64,000 bases of DNA from Pararhizobium polonicum (GCF_001687365.1 NZ_LGLV01000022.1:1-64000), one strand, 5' to 3'. Counted from the stretch's first letter, positions 26,067-36,027 are shown. Notes: generated from the letters alone by a model not told the origin. A program made the numbers and translations.

Positions 26067-26876
26067 ATGATCATAAATACTTTTTCCTACCTTTGGAGAT
26101 CCACTGCGATACAGGCGATGTCTGAGCTTATCCGGCATGGCTTTACGGTATTTGAAGTTCCCGTGAGTTCCCCACACTGCTGGCCGGACGAAATGTCGAG
26201 AAGTTCGCGTTTGGAAGCGAGAAAGCAACTGCTGGACCACGGAGCGAGCGTCAGGTCGCTGAATGCTGGCGGATATGATATCAATCTGGCCAGCCCAGGC
26301 GCAAATATGAGGCGCAAAAGCACTGACCACATTAGAGATGTCATCCAACTCGCGGTCGATTGGGGGGGGGCCGATGTTGTAATCTCTCCAGGAACGCGTC
26401 GTCCGATGATTTCTCCCACCATCCCGCAAACCCTTGGATGGCTATACGAGAGTCTTGACGTGCTTCTACCGGTTGCAAAGCAAGCCGGCGTGCGGCTCCT
26501 CATGGAGAATACCCCATATTGTTTCAGGCCGACAATCGGGGAACTTGTCGGTCTTGTCGAGGAAATCAAGAGCGAAAATCTGAGCATCGTCTATGACGTC
26601 GCAAACGCAGCCTACATTGGCGAGGATCCAGTAGCGAGTCTTCGGTTGCATCACTCTCACATAGGTCTCGTGCATATCTCGGATACGGGTTCGGACGTCT
26701 GGGGCCACGATCCTATCGGCACGGGGATCATAGATTTTGAAGGTCTCGGGCGCGCCGTCGATTCAGTTTTTAGTATTGATAGTGTCGTTCTCGAGGTTAT
26801 TCGCGAAGAAGCGCCGCTGTTGGAAGTCAACAATGCGATGCAGGAGCTCAAAAAAAGGGGCTGGAGGGTTGATTGA
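26067..26876 (+). CDS. TIM-barrel sugar phosphate isomerase/epimerase-family protein
   Basis: A 269-residue paralog of the preceding protein with a complete metal site: Glu147 (LLMENTP), Asp177 (VYDVANAAY), His203 (LVHISDTG) and a late Glu (VVLEVIRE). It probably isomerises, epimerises or dehydrates a sugar or cyclitol, or eliminates a keto-glycoside. A run of nine G at 26362-26370 inside the gene encodes Trp-Gly-Gly and is a potential slippage site. The ribosome site before the ATG at 26067 is weak (GGAGACGTCG). Confidence 0.87.
   Translation: MIINTFSYLWRSTAIQAMSELIRHGFTVFEVPVSSPHCWPDEMSRSSRLEARKQLLDHGASVRSLNAGGYDINLASPGANMRRKSTDHIRDVIQLAVDWGGADVVISPGTRRPMISPTIPQTLGWLYESLDVLLPVAKQAGVRLLMENTPYCFRPTIGELVGLVEEIKSENLSIVYDVANAAYIGEDPVASLRLHHSHIGLVHISDTGSDVWGHDPIGTGIIDFEGLGRAVDSVFSIDSVVLEVIREEAPLLEVNNAMQELKKRGWRVD
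26362..26370 (+). repeat. nine-G homopolymer inside the isomerase gene
   Basis: A tract of nine consecutive G in the coding sequence (codons TGG GGG GGG G). The tandem paralog encodes the same place (DWGA) without a long run. A one-base slip would frameshift the protein after about residue 100. Confidence 0.9.
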
Positions 26877-26937
26877 TAAACCCCGTATCGCACTTACGCT
26901 CGCTGGAAGATCCCCGTCGGTCAATGAGTGAGCTGCG

Positions 26938-26973
26938 CCCACGGTATCCAGCTAAAGTGGTGGATACCGTGGG
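26938..26973. repeat. 13-bp perfect inverted repeat
   Basis: Arms CCCACGGTATCCA (26938-26950) and its exact complement (26961-26973) around a 10-base spacer, in the 260-bp gap between the isomerase and SDR genes. A run of six T follows about 8 bases later (ATTTTTTG). It could be a weak terminator, an attenuator, or an operator for another regulator. Confidence 0.7.
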
Positions 26974-27138
26974 GTACGCGATTTTTTGTGAGTGCCCATC
27001 ACGCCCTGGATGCCACAACAAGGCATCTTGTTGGGCGGGCAGAGTTCAACAGTTTTTGTATTTGGAGTTACTTAGAATCGTATCGTGATTTCGGAGGAAA
27101 TTCCAATTCGTTTCATAAAATCAATCGGAGAAGTGTCC

Positions 27139-27930
27139 ATGAAGGTGTTAGTGAGTGGAGGAAGCCGCGGAATTGGCGCAGCGGTTTGTATACGTATCGC
27201 AGAAGCAGCTTCATCAAGAGGCGAGCGCGCTCAGATTGCAGTGTGTGGCCTTGGTTCCTCCGAAGGGCAAGAGGACGTCGCGCGTTCGGTGCGCGCGTTG
27301 GGAGGCGATGCTATTGCGTTGTCTGGCGACCTGGGCAACATCGATGTGGCCCCGAACCTCGTAGAGGCGGCAGTGTCGGAGTTTGGTGGTCTGGACGCTC
27401 TTGTTGCCAATGCCGGCATGGCAAGTCCCGGAAATATCTGTGATTTGTCGGCTGACGACTGGGACAAGATGTTCGCGGTCAACCTTCGCGGAGCTTGGCT
27501 TCTGGCCAAACACTGTCACCCGCACTTAAAGCAGAGTCGGGGCGCGGCATGCTTCACATCGTCGATGTCGGGACAAGTACCTCATGCGGGATCAGGTGCA
27601 TATAGTCCAAGCAAAGCGGCACTAACTATGCTTGCGAAGACCCTTGCCTTGGAATGGGCGCCGGATGGCATTCGTTCGAACATCGTCTCTCCGGGAATGA
27701 CGCACACTCCAATGTCCGCAAAGATGTATGCCGATCCAGCGATTAAACGAGCGAGAGAGGATCTGATCCCACTTTCCAGGATCGGCGATCCAAAAGACAT
27801 TGCTAATGCGATTGAGTTCCTGATAAGCCCACTTGCGAGTTACATCACCGGTCAGGACCTCTGCGTCGATGGCGGCTTCTCAAAATCAATCTTAAGCCAT
27901 ATCCCTGGGCGCCCAAGCTCAAATTCGTAG
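27139..27930 (+). CDS. SDR-family oxidoreductase
   Basis: A 263-residue short-chain dehydrogenase/reductase with SGGSRGIG near residue 6, VANAGMA, catalytic Ser in TSSMSG, and YSPSK as the Tyr/Lys motif. It ends with GQDLCVDGGFSKS. It is a paralog of the SDR at 9478. The ATG at 27139 follows CGGAGAAGTG; the frame stays open upstream but without a better start. It is the last intact gene of the second module, which suggests this module still supplies an oxidoreductase and two isomerase-like proteins. Confidence 0.9.
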   Translation: MKVLVSGGSRGIGAAVCIRIAEAASSRGERAQIAVCGLGSSEGQEDVARSVRALGGDAIALSGDLGNIDVAPNLVEAAVSEFGGLDALVANAGMASPGNICDLSADDWDKMFAVNLRGAWLLAKHCHPHLKQSRGAACFTSSMSGQVPHAGSGAYSPSKAALTMLAKTLALEWAPDGIRSNIVSPGMTHTPMSAKMYADPAIKRAREDLIPLSRIGDPKDIANAIEFLISPLASYITGQDLCVDGGFSKSILSHIPGRPSSNS

Positions 27931-28089
27931 TCAGCGAAGTCGTACCCGCGCGCTTTAATACATTCCAGCAATTGGCCCCGGAAGACGAATGCTTTTGAAG
28001 GTTCTGGCGATCGCGGAAGCGCTGTGATCGTCAGAAACTTAAGCCCGTTCCCTGCAATGCGCGAACTCGTTACCCTCTCCGTCGTTGGC

Positions 28090-28445
28090 TTGAACTGTTC
28101 GTCACGATCAGCCGGAGCGGCCAAATCGCTTGACACGAGTCGAACAGCTGCTGGGCAACAAGATGGACGACCTCCCCTTCCCGTTGTATCCGGCCATTGA
28201 TCGCCATCATCGACGATCCGTCGGCGTTTTTCGAAGAGTGTCGGCCAGACGACAAGCTCGGCCGGCTCTGTCTCGCCCACGATGGTGATGAACATGACGC
28301 CTTTGGCCGATCTCGGCTTTTGCCACACGAGCACAAGTCCGGCGGTATAGACCCAACGCCCATCCCTTGCGTTCATTGCCTCTGCACAATCACCGCCCCT
28401 TCAGACAGTACCAGTCCGGCGCAACCTTCTGCCCGCCGCCGATAG
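28090..28445 (-). pseudogene. dnaE2: error-prone DNA polymerase DnaE2, C-terminal relic
   Basis: A frameshifted remnant matching the C-terminal OB-fold region of DnaE2. One frame reads CAEAMNARDGRWV, AGLVLVWQKPRSAKGVMFITI and LVVWPTLFEKRRRIV. A second frame reads GRIQREGEVVHLVAQQLFD, after which the first frame resumes (DEQFKPTTERV). The large polymerase part is absent. DnaE2 normally works with ImuA/ImuB in SOS mutagenesis and is often plasmid-borne in Rhizobiales. Its presence here marks a recombination scar at the end of the duplicated catabolic module. Confidence 0.8.
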
Positions 28446-28613
28446 TCGTCAGCACTCGCTGACCCGGCACGCCTCGGGCGCAAAAAGGTGCTCGTATCTA
28501 GATGAGGTATGACAGGAAACATCGTTGCGTTTAATCGGCCGCATAAGTATACTATATAGACCTGACATCAACTAGGTACCGTAGCTTACCTAGATATCTC
28601 GAAGGAAACCAGT

Positions 28614-29024
28614 ATGCTTGAGTTGGAACCACTCTGCTTCTCATCCGAATGCCCTAGCCGGGCCTTGTTCGATCAGATCGCTGACAAGTGGTCGATGATG
28701 GTGCTGGCTGTACTTGATGATGGTCCTCAGCGCTTCAACGCCATCCGTCGCCGACTACAAGGCGTGACCCAGAAAGCGCTAACTCAATGCCTTCGCCGGT
28801 TGGAGCGGAACGGCCTGGTATCGCGAGAGGTGATTTCGCTTTCGCCGGTCGCTGTGCAATATCAGATCACTCCGCTTGGCCGCACGTTGCAGGAGCCGCT
28901 GCAGGAACTGCACAAGTGGACGCTCGTGAGACTGCCGGAGGTCAGGGCAGCGCGACAAACCTTCGATGGCACCACTAAAGGAATGACAACGACGGATGGA
29001 TTGCCACTTGGGTCAGCTGCGTGA
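28614..29024 (+). CDS. HxlR-family transcriptional regulator
   Basis: A 136-residue winged-helix regulator of the HxlR (DUF24) family. It has Cys near the N-terminus (SSECPSRALF), the core DKWSMMVLAVLDDGPQRFN, and GVTQKALTQCLRRLERNGLV as the recognition helix region. The Cys may sense electrophiles or redox state, as known for some family members. It starts behind CTCGAAGGAAACC. It lies 200 bp upstream of the aldehyde dehydrogenase in the same direction and probably controls it. Confidence 0.88.
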   Translation: MLELEPLCFSSECPSRALFDQIADKWSMMVLAVLDDGPQRFNAIRRRLQGVTQKALTQCLRRLERNGLVSREVISLSPVAVQYQITPLGRTLQEPLQELHKWTLVRLPEVRAARQTFDGTTKGMTTTDGLPLGSAA

Positions 29025-29225
29025 ACGCAGTACCGGCCCATCGGAGGAACGGCGCAGACGGATGACGTCTGCCCAAGCGTGACGACTGGTTAACGGAGCG
29101 ATCGCCCGGTGCCCGTTCACGCGCACGCAGTATCCTTTGCCCTACCAGCGCTACTTGAAGTGCCTAATTGACGCCAAGTCTACAAAAGATACTTATGCTT
29201 TCGTCAACAATGATGGAGCATTTTC

Positions 29226-30653
29226 ATGCGTAACAATCTTCAGTTTTATATCGATGGATCCTGGGTAAAGCCCACGAGCGACGCCGTAATTGACGTTATC
29301 AACCCAGCAGACGAATCCGTTGTCGGCCAAGTTGCTCTCGGGAACGCCAACGACGTCGATCAAGCCGTCTCTGCCGCGCGCAAGGCGTTTGAGACATACT
29401 CCCGTACCTCTGTCGCGGAACGTATCGCGCTTTTCGATCGGATCGTCGCCGCCTATGAGAAGCGGGCGGGTGACCTTGCCCTTGCGGTGACCGATGAAAT
29501 GGGAGCGCCACAATGGCTGTCCGAGCAATTGCAGGTGACCGTCGGCGTTGCCCATTTCAAGATCGCGCGCGCGTCGCTTGACACTTATCGTTTCGACGAG
29601 CCGCTTGGCACGAGCGAAGTCGTGCGCGAGCCAGTGGGTGTTTGCGCTCTGATCACGCCTTGGAACTGGCCGTTGATGCTGATCGCCGCAAAGGTGGCCC
29701 CTGCACTTGCTGCGGGATGCACCATGGTGCTGAAACCGTCTGAAATCGCACCATTTTCTGGCACGATCATCGCTGAGATTCTACACGAGGCCGGAGTACC
29801 CAAGGGGGTATTCAATCTTGTTCATGGTGACGGCCGGGTCGTCGGCAACGCGCTGACGAGCCATCCCGACGTGGACCTTGTCTCGTTTACCGGCTCGACT
29901 GCGGCCGGGATCGAGGTTGCTCGCACGGGTGCCCTCACTGTCAAAAGAGTGCATCAGGAACTCGGGGGAAAGTCACCCAACATCGTTCTGCGTAGTGCGG
30001 ACCTCGCATCTGCTGTCGAAGGCGGCGTGGCGCAAATGATGCTCAACAGCGGGCAATCCTGTAGCGCACCGTCCCGGATGCTGGTCCATGTCGATCAGGT
30101 TGCCGAAGCAATCAGTTACGCAAAGGCGGCCGCCGAAACCTGGTCGGTCGGCCGTCCCTCATCCAACGCGAAGATGGGGCCGGTAGCTTCGGAAGCGCAA
30201 TGGAACAAAATCCAACGTATGATCCAGGCAGGTCTCGATGAAGGCGCCACGCTTGTGACTGGAGGGCTCGGCCGCCCAGATGGGCTTGATGCCGGCTTTT
30301 ACGTCCGGCCTACGATCTTTGCCGATGTGCACAACAACATGACCATCGCGCGCGAGGAAATCTTCGGTCCGGTACTGGTCATCATCGCCTATTCCGACGA
30401 AGAGGAAGCGGTGAGGATCGCTAACGACACGACCTACGGCCTTGCTGCATACGTTCAGGGTGAGCGGGTTGCGGCTGAAGCTATCGCGCGTCGCCTGCGT
30501 GCCGGCCAAGTCTACTTGAACAATGTTAATCTTGATCTGGCTGCGCCTTTCGGCGGCTACAAGCAATCGGGCAATGGCCGGGAGTGGGGCCCAATGGCTA
30601 TCGGTGAATTCCTTGAGATCAAGGCCATCATCGGCTTCCGTGATGCGGCCTGA
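29226..30653 (+). CDS. NAD(P)-dependent aldehyde dehydrogenase
   Basis: A 475-residue aldehyde dehydrogenase of normal family length. The catalytic Cys is in NSGQSCSAPSRM, the general base Glu in VHQELGGKSPN, the cofactor site in PWNWPLML and FTGSTAAG, and the C-terminal motif is PFGGYKQSGNGREWG. It oxidises an aldehyde to an acid; the substrate is open. It follows the HxlR regulator, and a GC hairpin follows it. It stands alone and does not belong to a clear operon. Confidence 0.93.
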   Translation: MRNNLQFYIDGSWVKPTSDAVIDVINPADESVVGQVALGNANDVDQAVSAARKAFETYSRTSVAERIALFDRIVAAYEKRAGDLALAVTDEMGAPQWLSEQLQVTVGVAHFKIARASLDTYRFDEPLGTSEVVREPVGVCALITPWNWPLMLIAAKVAPALAAGCTMVLKPSEIAPFSGTIIAEILHEAGVPKGVFNLVHGDGRVVGNALTSHPDVDLVSFTGSTAAGIEVARTGALTVKRVHQELGGKSPNIVLRSADLASAVEGGVAQMMLNSGQSCSAPSRMLVHVDQVAEAISYAKAAAETWSVGRPSSNAKMGPVASEAQWNKIQRMIQAGLDEGATLVTGGLGRPDGLDAGFYVRPTIFADVHNNMTIAREEIFGPVLVIIAYSDEEEAVRIANDTTYGLAAYVQGERVAAEAIARRLRAGQVYLNNVNLDLAAPFGGYKQSGNGREWGPMAIGEFLEIKAIIGFRDAA

Positions 30654-30679
30654 CAACTGACGTCAGTTTGACGTGGATG

Positions 30680-30709
30680 CCCCCGGGGCCGGATCACCAG
30701 TCCCGGGGG
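30680..30709 (+). terminator. GC-rich hairpin after the aldehyde dehydrogenase
   Basis: An 8-bp stem (CCCCCGGG, 30680-30687, with 30702-30709) with a 14-base loop, 26 bp after the stop codon and between convergent genes. The T tract is short. Confidence 0.5.
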
Positions 30710-30753
30710 TATTCAGTAAAGTCTCGGCCGACTGGCAACCGAGCCATTTGATA

Positions 30754-31638
30754 TCACCGCTTTTGAAAAGCCACGATGTTCTCACTCAGCCAGGCAGCGA
30801 CGGACCGCGGCGCCTTGCCGGTCAGGTCTGTAAACGTCGACGTCGTTTCGGCAAGCACCGACTCTCTAAATAACCGATCGATGCCGAGCAGAACATCGGC
30901 CACTAGGTCGTTGGCGCCTGAACGGATCAACACTTCCCGTTGTTGCTCCGGGGTTCGGTGTTGGTATGTAACGGTTTTGCCCAAAAGTCGCGCGAGTTCG
31001 TCAGCGACCTCCGGCATACTGACCGTCGCCGGGCCGGTCAGGTGGTAAGCTCGTTGGGAATTCGCAAACGCAGTATCGAGCAGGGCAACGCGCGCGGCGT
31101 CGGCAACATCTCTTGTGTCGATTAGGTTGATCCGCCCGTCGCCAGCAGCTCCGCCCCATGAACCCTCGGCAACCGGAGCGCCGGCCCGCGCCAATATGTC
31201 CACGAAAGAGGATGGGCGTAGGATTGTATAGCCGATATCCTGGCGAGCAAGGTGCGCCTCGATCTCCATGTGCCAGTCGAACGGATGCAACTTCGACGCG
31301 GGTCCCATAACGGACAGTTTGACGATGTGGCGCACACCAGCCGCAACCGCAGCATCAATCAACGCGATCTCATTGACAACCTGTTGTGCCGACGTGCCAT
31401 GCGTCAGGAAAAGCCGGTCGGCGCCGCGGAGTGCATCCAACAATGACGGTGGGTCGTCGAAATTCACGGTGGCCAAGGACACCTTATCGGACAGCTGAGC
31501 CTTATTGGGCGATCGACTTAACGCCACAACATTCACTGGGTCGTTGAAGAGGTTCGCGACGAGGGCCGCTCCGACGCGACCAGTTGCGCCCGCGACTGCG
31601 ATCCGTGGTGTGGTCTGATTTCCGGTAGGACTGGACAT
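30754..31638 (-). CDS. NmrA-like NAD(P)-binding protein
   Basis: A 294-residue atypical short-chain-dehydrogenase protein of the NmrA/HSCARG or NAD(P)H:quinone oxidoreductase type. It has the dinucleotide motif VAGATGRVGAAL near residue 14 and no YxxxK catalytic pair. The family includes redox sensors and quinone or azo reductases such as QorB (YtfG). It is divergent from a TetR gene with an 80-bp promoter region that holds two operator palindromes, so it is the probable TetR target. Confidence 0.88.
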   Translation of the reverse strand: MSSPTGNQTTPRIAVAGATGRVGAALVANLFNDPVNVVALSRSPNKAQLSDKVSLATVNFDDPPSLLDALRGADRLFLTHGTSAQQVVNEIALIDAAVAAGVRHIVKLSVMGPASKLHPFDWHMEIEAHLARQDIGYTILRPSSFVDILARAGAPVAEGSWGGAAGDGRINLIDTRDVADAARVALLDTAFANSQRAYHLTGPATVSMPEVADELARLLGKTVTYQHRTPEQQREVLIRSGANDLVADVLLGIDRLFRESVLAETTSTFTDLTGKAPRSVAAWLSENIVAFQKR

Positions 31639-31659
31639 GGAGATAAACTCGCTTATGTT

Positions 31660-31696
31660 GGAACGATCGGTTCAGGATTGTTGGACCGATCGTTCC
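31660..31696. promoter_or_regulatory. double TetR operator
   Basis: Two 14-bp palindromic elements centred on CGATCG: GGAACGATCGGTTC (31660-31673) and GGACCGATCGTTCC (31683-31696). One is the reverse complement of the other with a single difference. They lie in the 80-bp divergent promoter of the NmrA-like and TetR genes, which is the classic arrangement for autoregulation. Confidence 0.75.
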
Positions 31697-31718
31697 ATGA
31701 TGTCAAGATGGGGGTAAG

Positions 31719-32294
31719 ATGAGTGGAAAGCAGCAGTTCGACGATGCTATCGTCATAAATGGCGCAATGAACGTCTTTTGGCAAAAAGGCTTTGCGGCAG
31801 CATCTATCGACGATTTGACCGCGGCAATGGGATTGTCTCGCTCCAGTCTCTACAAGCGCTTCGGGGATAAAGAGGGGCTCTTTCACGAGGTGCTGGCAAC
31901 TTACAACAGTCGCGTTTTACACCGGATGGGCCTTGTCAAAGCCGAAACACGACGGAAACAAATGGAGGCGCTGCTTTTGGAATTCCTCAGGAATGCTCCT
32001 GAAAAGCAGAAGCCCAGCGGCTGCATGCTTGTCAAAGCCTGTGTCGAGATTGCAGAGTTGCCTCCCCGTGGGAGAGCAGTGGCGTTCGAGGGGATCGAGG
32101 GGCAGCGCTCAATCCTTAGAGAAATAATAACTGCTGCCGTTTCGAACGGTGAGTTAAACTCGTCAACAGACGTTGAAGCGCTAGTATGGCACTTTCTCGG
32201 CGTTCTGCAGGCTATTACGAATATGCCGCAAATCGGCGCTACCGCTTATGATCTGCGTCGGATGGTTGCTTCGGCGATGCTTGCTTGGCCATAA
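31719..32294 (+). CDS. TetR/AcrR-family transcriptional regulator
   Basis: A 191-residue repressor. The N-terminal helix-turn-helix covers residues about 8-55 (AMNVFWQKGFAAASIDDLTAAMGLSRSSLYKRFGDKEGLF), followed by a ligand-binding helical domain with a Cys in PSGCMLVKAC. It probably represses the divergent NmrA-like gene through the double palindrome at 31660-31696 and responds to a small electrophile or aromatic compound. Confidence 0.9.
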   Translation: MSGKQQFDDAIVINGAMNVFWQKGFAAASIDDLTAAMGLSRSSLYKRFGDKEGLFHEVLATYNSRVLHRMGLVKAETRRKQMEALLLEFLRNAPEKQKPSGCMLVKACVEIAELPPRGRAVAFEGIEGQRSILREIITAAVSNGELNSSTDVEALVWHFLGVLQAITNMPQIGATAYDLRRMVASAMLAWP

Positions 32295-32344
32295 ATCATC
32301 TGAAAATGCGCAATCCGTCGGTTCCCAGCTCATACCAGTGAGCC

Positions 32345-32532
32345 TTATTCCCTCATCGAAGAAGGCCTGGTCCCACTACGGGAATTGGTCGATCTGGTTC
32401 TTTGGCAATCAAGTAGACCAGGACCGGCGAACATCTTGAGGTTGCCGGCTCTCATCGCGGCTTGATCTAAGTTGATCTCTTCACACTGAAAGTCGCCGAC
32501 ACTAAAGTGCCACTCACCATGCGGCTTCGTCA

Positions 32533-32533
<1 letters not shown>
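32345..32533 (-). pseudogene. short frame downstream of the SDR, possibly a truncated gene
   Basis: A 62-codon frame whose ATG overlaps the TGA of the frameshifted SDR (TGATG). The first residues, ending in WHFSVGDFQCEEINLD, resemble the opening strand of metallo-beta-lactamase-fold proteins, but the match stops there. It is probably the 5-prime stump of a lost last gene of the operon. This is uncertain. Confidence 0.3.
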
Positions 32534-33287
<754 letters not shown>

Positions 33288-33371
33288 TTGCTCTTCCCTG
33301 TTTATGGTTCTCGCGACGCACGCGGACCAGCGCTAGCCTCCTACGCCCATGGGCAATTTCGCTATCGCATC

Positions 33372-34118
33372 TCAGTACGTCGTCCTCCCTCCACTAAGAT
33401 CGAAAGTCGAAGCGGTCGTGTAAGAGTTTTCTTCGGACAACAACCAGACGACCATAGATGCAATCTCGTGGAGTTCGACGAAGCGATCGCGAGGAATGCG
33501 CACGCGCATGTACTCGATGAACTCCACCGTCAAGCCATCTAAAAGCGGCGTCTTTGCTGTTGTGGGCGTGATCGCATTAACCGCAACGCCGGTTTTCGCC
33601 AATTCCTTGCCAAGCGATTTGGTGAAGCCGATTACGCCGGCCTTCGCGGCGCTGTATGCTGCAATATTGGGGTTTCCCTCCTTTCCTGCTACTGACGAGA
33701 CGTTGACGATCCGCCCGTAATCTCGCTTGAGCATGACGGGCACGATGTTGCGGCAGCAATTGAAGGTTCCAGTTAGATTGACGTCGAGCACGCTCTTCCA
33801 CTCGCTCGGGTCATAATCGATAGTAGGTTTCACCGGACCGGTGACGCCGGCAGAATTCACCAGACCGTCAATGCGGCCAAATGACTCCTCGGTCGCCGCA
33901 ACGGCGACTTCCACTGAATCGAAGTTGGCTACGTCAACTTGGAAGGCTCTGGTCGCAGAACCAAGCACTCTCGCGCTGTTCGCGGCGCGCTCCTTATTCA
34001 AATCCCAGATTGCGACACGCCCCCCCGATTGGATAACGCTCTCAGCGATAGCGTAGCCGATCCCCTGCGCGCCGCCGGTGACGACGACAACGCGCTCGTT
34101 CAAGTCGATCATATTCAT
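33372..34118 (-). CDS. SDR-family oxidoreductase
   Basis: A 248-residue FabG-like short-chain dehydrogenase with TGGAQGIG, NSAGVTG, Ser in VSSVAG and YSAAK. It ends in FDLSGGRTTY. It lies 5 bp downstream of the FAH-family gene on the same strand. In pathways for L-fucose- or L-rhamnose-type sugar acids an SDR oxidises the 2-keto-3-deoxy acid before an FAH-family hydrolase cleaves it, and this pair fits that logic. The substrate is inferred, not shown. Confidence 0.92.
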   Translation of the reverse strand: MNMIDLNERVVVVTGGAQGIGYAIAESVIQSGGRVAIWDLNKERAANSARVLGSATRAFQVDVANFDSVEVAVAATEESFGRIDGLVNSAGVTGPVKPTIDYDPSEWKSVLDVNLTGTFNCCRNIVPVMLKRDYGRIVNVSSVAGKEGNPNIAAYSAAKAGVIGFTKSLGKELAKTGVAVNAITPTTAKTPLLDGLTVEFIEYMRVRIPRDRFVELHEIASMVVWLLSEENSYTTASTFDLSGGRTTY

Positions 34119-34123
34119 GGCCC

Positions 34124-34963
34124 CTATCCTCCGACTACGTTTTGAAGTTGTCTTCCGAGGCCTTGGATTTCGACCTCCATCAGATCGCCTGCTTTAAGAA
34201 ATCGCTGCGGCTGAAAGCCCATTCCCACGCCCGGAGGGGTTCCGGTGGTGATCACGTCGCCGGGCTGAAGCACCATGAATTGCGAGATGTAAGAGACGAT
34301 AAACGGGACCTTAAAGATCATCGTCCTTGTTGATCCGTTCTGAACGAGCTCCCCGTTGACTTTGAGCGTCAATGACAGGTTATCAACATCCACCTCATCC
34401 TTGGTAACCAACCATGGCCCGAGCGGTCCGAACGTCGGACAGCCCTTGCCCTTTGTCCACGTGCCGCCTCGTTCGAGTTGGTATGATCGCTCAGAGACGT
34501 CATTGCACACGCAATAGCCAGCGACATGGTCCAGAGCAGACGCCTCAGCGACATATGATGCTCGAGCACCAATTACGACAGCAAGTTCCACTTCCCAGTC
34601 CGTCTTTACGGAACCGGGAGGGATTTGCACGTCGTCGTTAGGGCCTACGATGCAGGACGGCGCCTTGTTGAAGATGATGGGCTCAGCAGGGATTGGCATG
34701 TTGCTTTCAGCCGCATGGTCGGCATAATTCAAACCGACGGCGATGAAGTTTCCAACATCCGCTATGCAGGGACCGATGCGGATGCCCTCCGGGACAATCG
34801 GAAGGCTCGCTTCATCGATTTTTGCGATGACACTCAGTCCCTCGCGACTGAGCATCCGTCGATCGATATCCGAGACTTGTGCCGATAGGTCGCGAATCTG
34901 GCCCTCACGATCTACTATGCCTGGTCTCTCGGCGCCGGGCTGGCCGAAACGGACAAGCTTCAT
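34124..34963 (-). CDS. fumarylacetoacetate hydrolase-family protein
   Basis: A 279-residue FAH-superfamily enzyme. The metal-binding core is GLNYADHAAE, TDWEVELAVVIG, CNDVSERSYQ with GKGCPTFGPLGPW, and TGTPPGVGMGF. It is similar in layout to 2,4-diketo-3-deoxy-L-fuconate hydrolase and ureidoglycolate-lyase-like proteins. It probably cleaves a diketo acid produced by the adjacent SDR. It lies between the esterase and SDR genes of the LacI-type operon. Confidence 0.9.
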   Translation of the reverse strand: MKLVRFGQPGAERPGIVDREGQIRDLSAQVSDIDRRMLSREGLSVIAKIDEASLPIVPEGIRIGPCIADVGNFIAVGLNYADHAAESNMPIPAEPIIFNKAPSCIVGPNDDVQIPPGSVKTDWEVELAVVIGARASYVAEASALDHVAGYCVCNDVSERSYQLERGGTWTKGKGCPTFGPLGPWLVTKDEVDVDNLSLTLKVNGELVQNGSTRTMIFKVPFIVSYISQFMVLQPGDVITTGTPPGVGMGFQPQRFLKAGDLMEVEIQGLGRQLQNVVGG

Positions 34964-35013
34964 TTCACATTCTTTCTGTTGTGATTGACATTGTTTCCTC
35001 GATACTCGCGCCT

Positions 35014-36027
35014 TTACAGGCTTGAACTATCGGTGATGCCTTTTAAGAGGAATTGTTCGGCGCGCGTGTTGGCCGCGATTGATAGTGCGCTCGGTAACAT
35101 TGTGAAACCGTGGGCTCCGCCAGGGAAAACAGCAAGCTCCGCACGGTTCCCTGCCGCTATCCACCTTGCGTGCATGAAGAGCGTGTCATCTAGGAGGGGG
35201 TCACAAGTCCCAACGGTGAACAACGCTTGCGGCAACCCGCGGAGATCCGCGTAAAGCGGAGAGATCGCTTCATCCCTCGGATCCATATCGTTTGGAAGAA
35301 AACCGTCTACGAAATGTTGGAGGTCCTTGGTTCGCATCACAAGGCGTGTCTCATCACCGTATGCGCGAGCGCTGGGGCTCAACCCAAGGTCATAGCATCC
35401 ATAGACGAGGTTTGCTGCGTGGAATCCGCCAAAGCCGTCAACGTCGCGCATCCTTAGCAGCGTGAGCACTGCAAGATGCGCCCCGGCAGATTCTCCGCCT
35501 ATCGTTAGGACATCGGTACCAAACTCGTGCATGGAATGCTCAGCCAGCCAACTGGCCGCTGCCTCGCAGTCGTCCGCGGCCGCGGGGTACGGGTGCTCCG
35601 GGGCAAGACGATATTCGACACTAACGCAAATCATGCCGGTCGTGTCAGCCAGACGCTCTAACGCCGGGTCCTGGAGGTCTGCGGCGCCGACCGTCCATCC
35701 CCCACCATGAATATAAAGATAAATGCCCGTAGGCCGCCTTTGTGAACCTGCTGGATAGATGATGCGAAGAGGCACGGATATTCCATCTCGGCCTGAGACA
35801 GTCCTCATCTGTATATCCGGTCGCTTTTCAAGGCTGTACCAACCTTCCCTGCGTACACGTGCTGCACGAGCAGCGGGTGCGCCTACCTCCCAGAACGGCG
35901 GTGCGTCTTTCAGCTTTTCGATGATGGCGAGATTGAGGGCCTTTGTTTCCAAGTCGATGGCTTCCGGTTTGAAAGCCTCGCAATCCAGCGCTCCATCCAA
36001 ATTCAGAGAACTCTTCGTAGCAGTCAT
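35014..36027 (-). CDS. alpha/beta hydrolase (hormone-sensitive-lipase-type esterase)
   Basis: A 337-residue esterase. The oxyanion motif HGGGW, nucleophile GGESAGA, Asp in GTCDPLLDD and His in PGGAHGF are all present, as in bacterial HSL-family enzymes. It has no signal peptide. The ATG at 36027 follows GTGGAGGTGC; an upstream start has no such site. It follows the MFS transporter in the operon and may hydrolyse an imported ester or lactone before the SDR and FAH steps. Confidence 0.92.
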   Translation of the reverse strand: MTATKSSLNLDGALDCEAFKPEAIDLETKALNLAIIEKLKDAPPFWEVGAPAARAARVRREGWYSLEKRPDIQMRTVSGRDGISVPLRIIYPAGSQRRPTGIYLYIHGGGWTVGAADLQDPALERLADTTGMICVSVEYRLAPEHPYPAAADDCEAAASWLAEHSMHEFGTDVLTIGGESAGAHLAVLTLLRMRDVDGFGGFHAANLVYGCYDLGLSPSARAYGDETRLVMRTKDLQHFVDGFLPNDMDPRDEAISPLYADLRGLPQALFTVGTCDPLLDDTLFMHARWIAAGNRAELAVFPGGAHGFTMLPSALSIAANTRAEQFLLKGITDSSSL

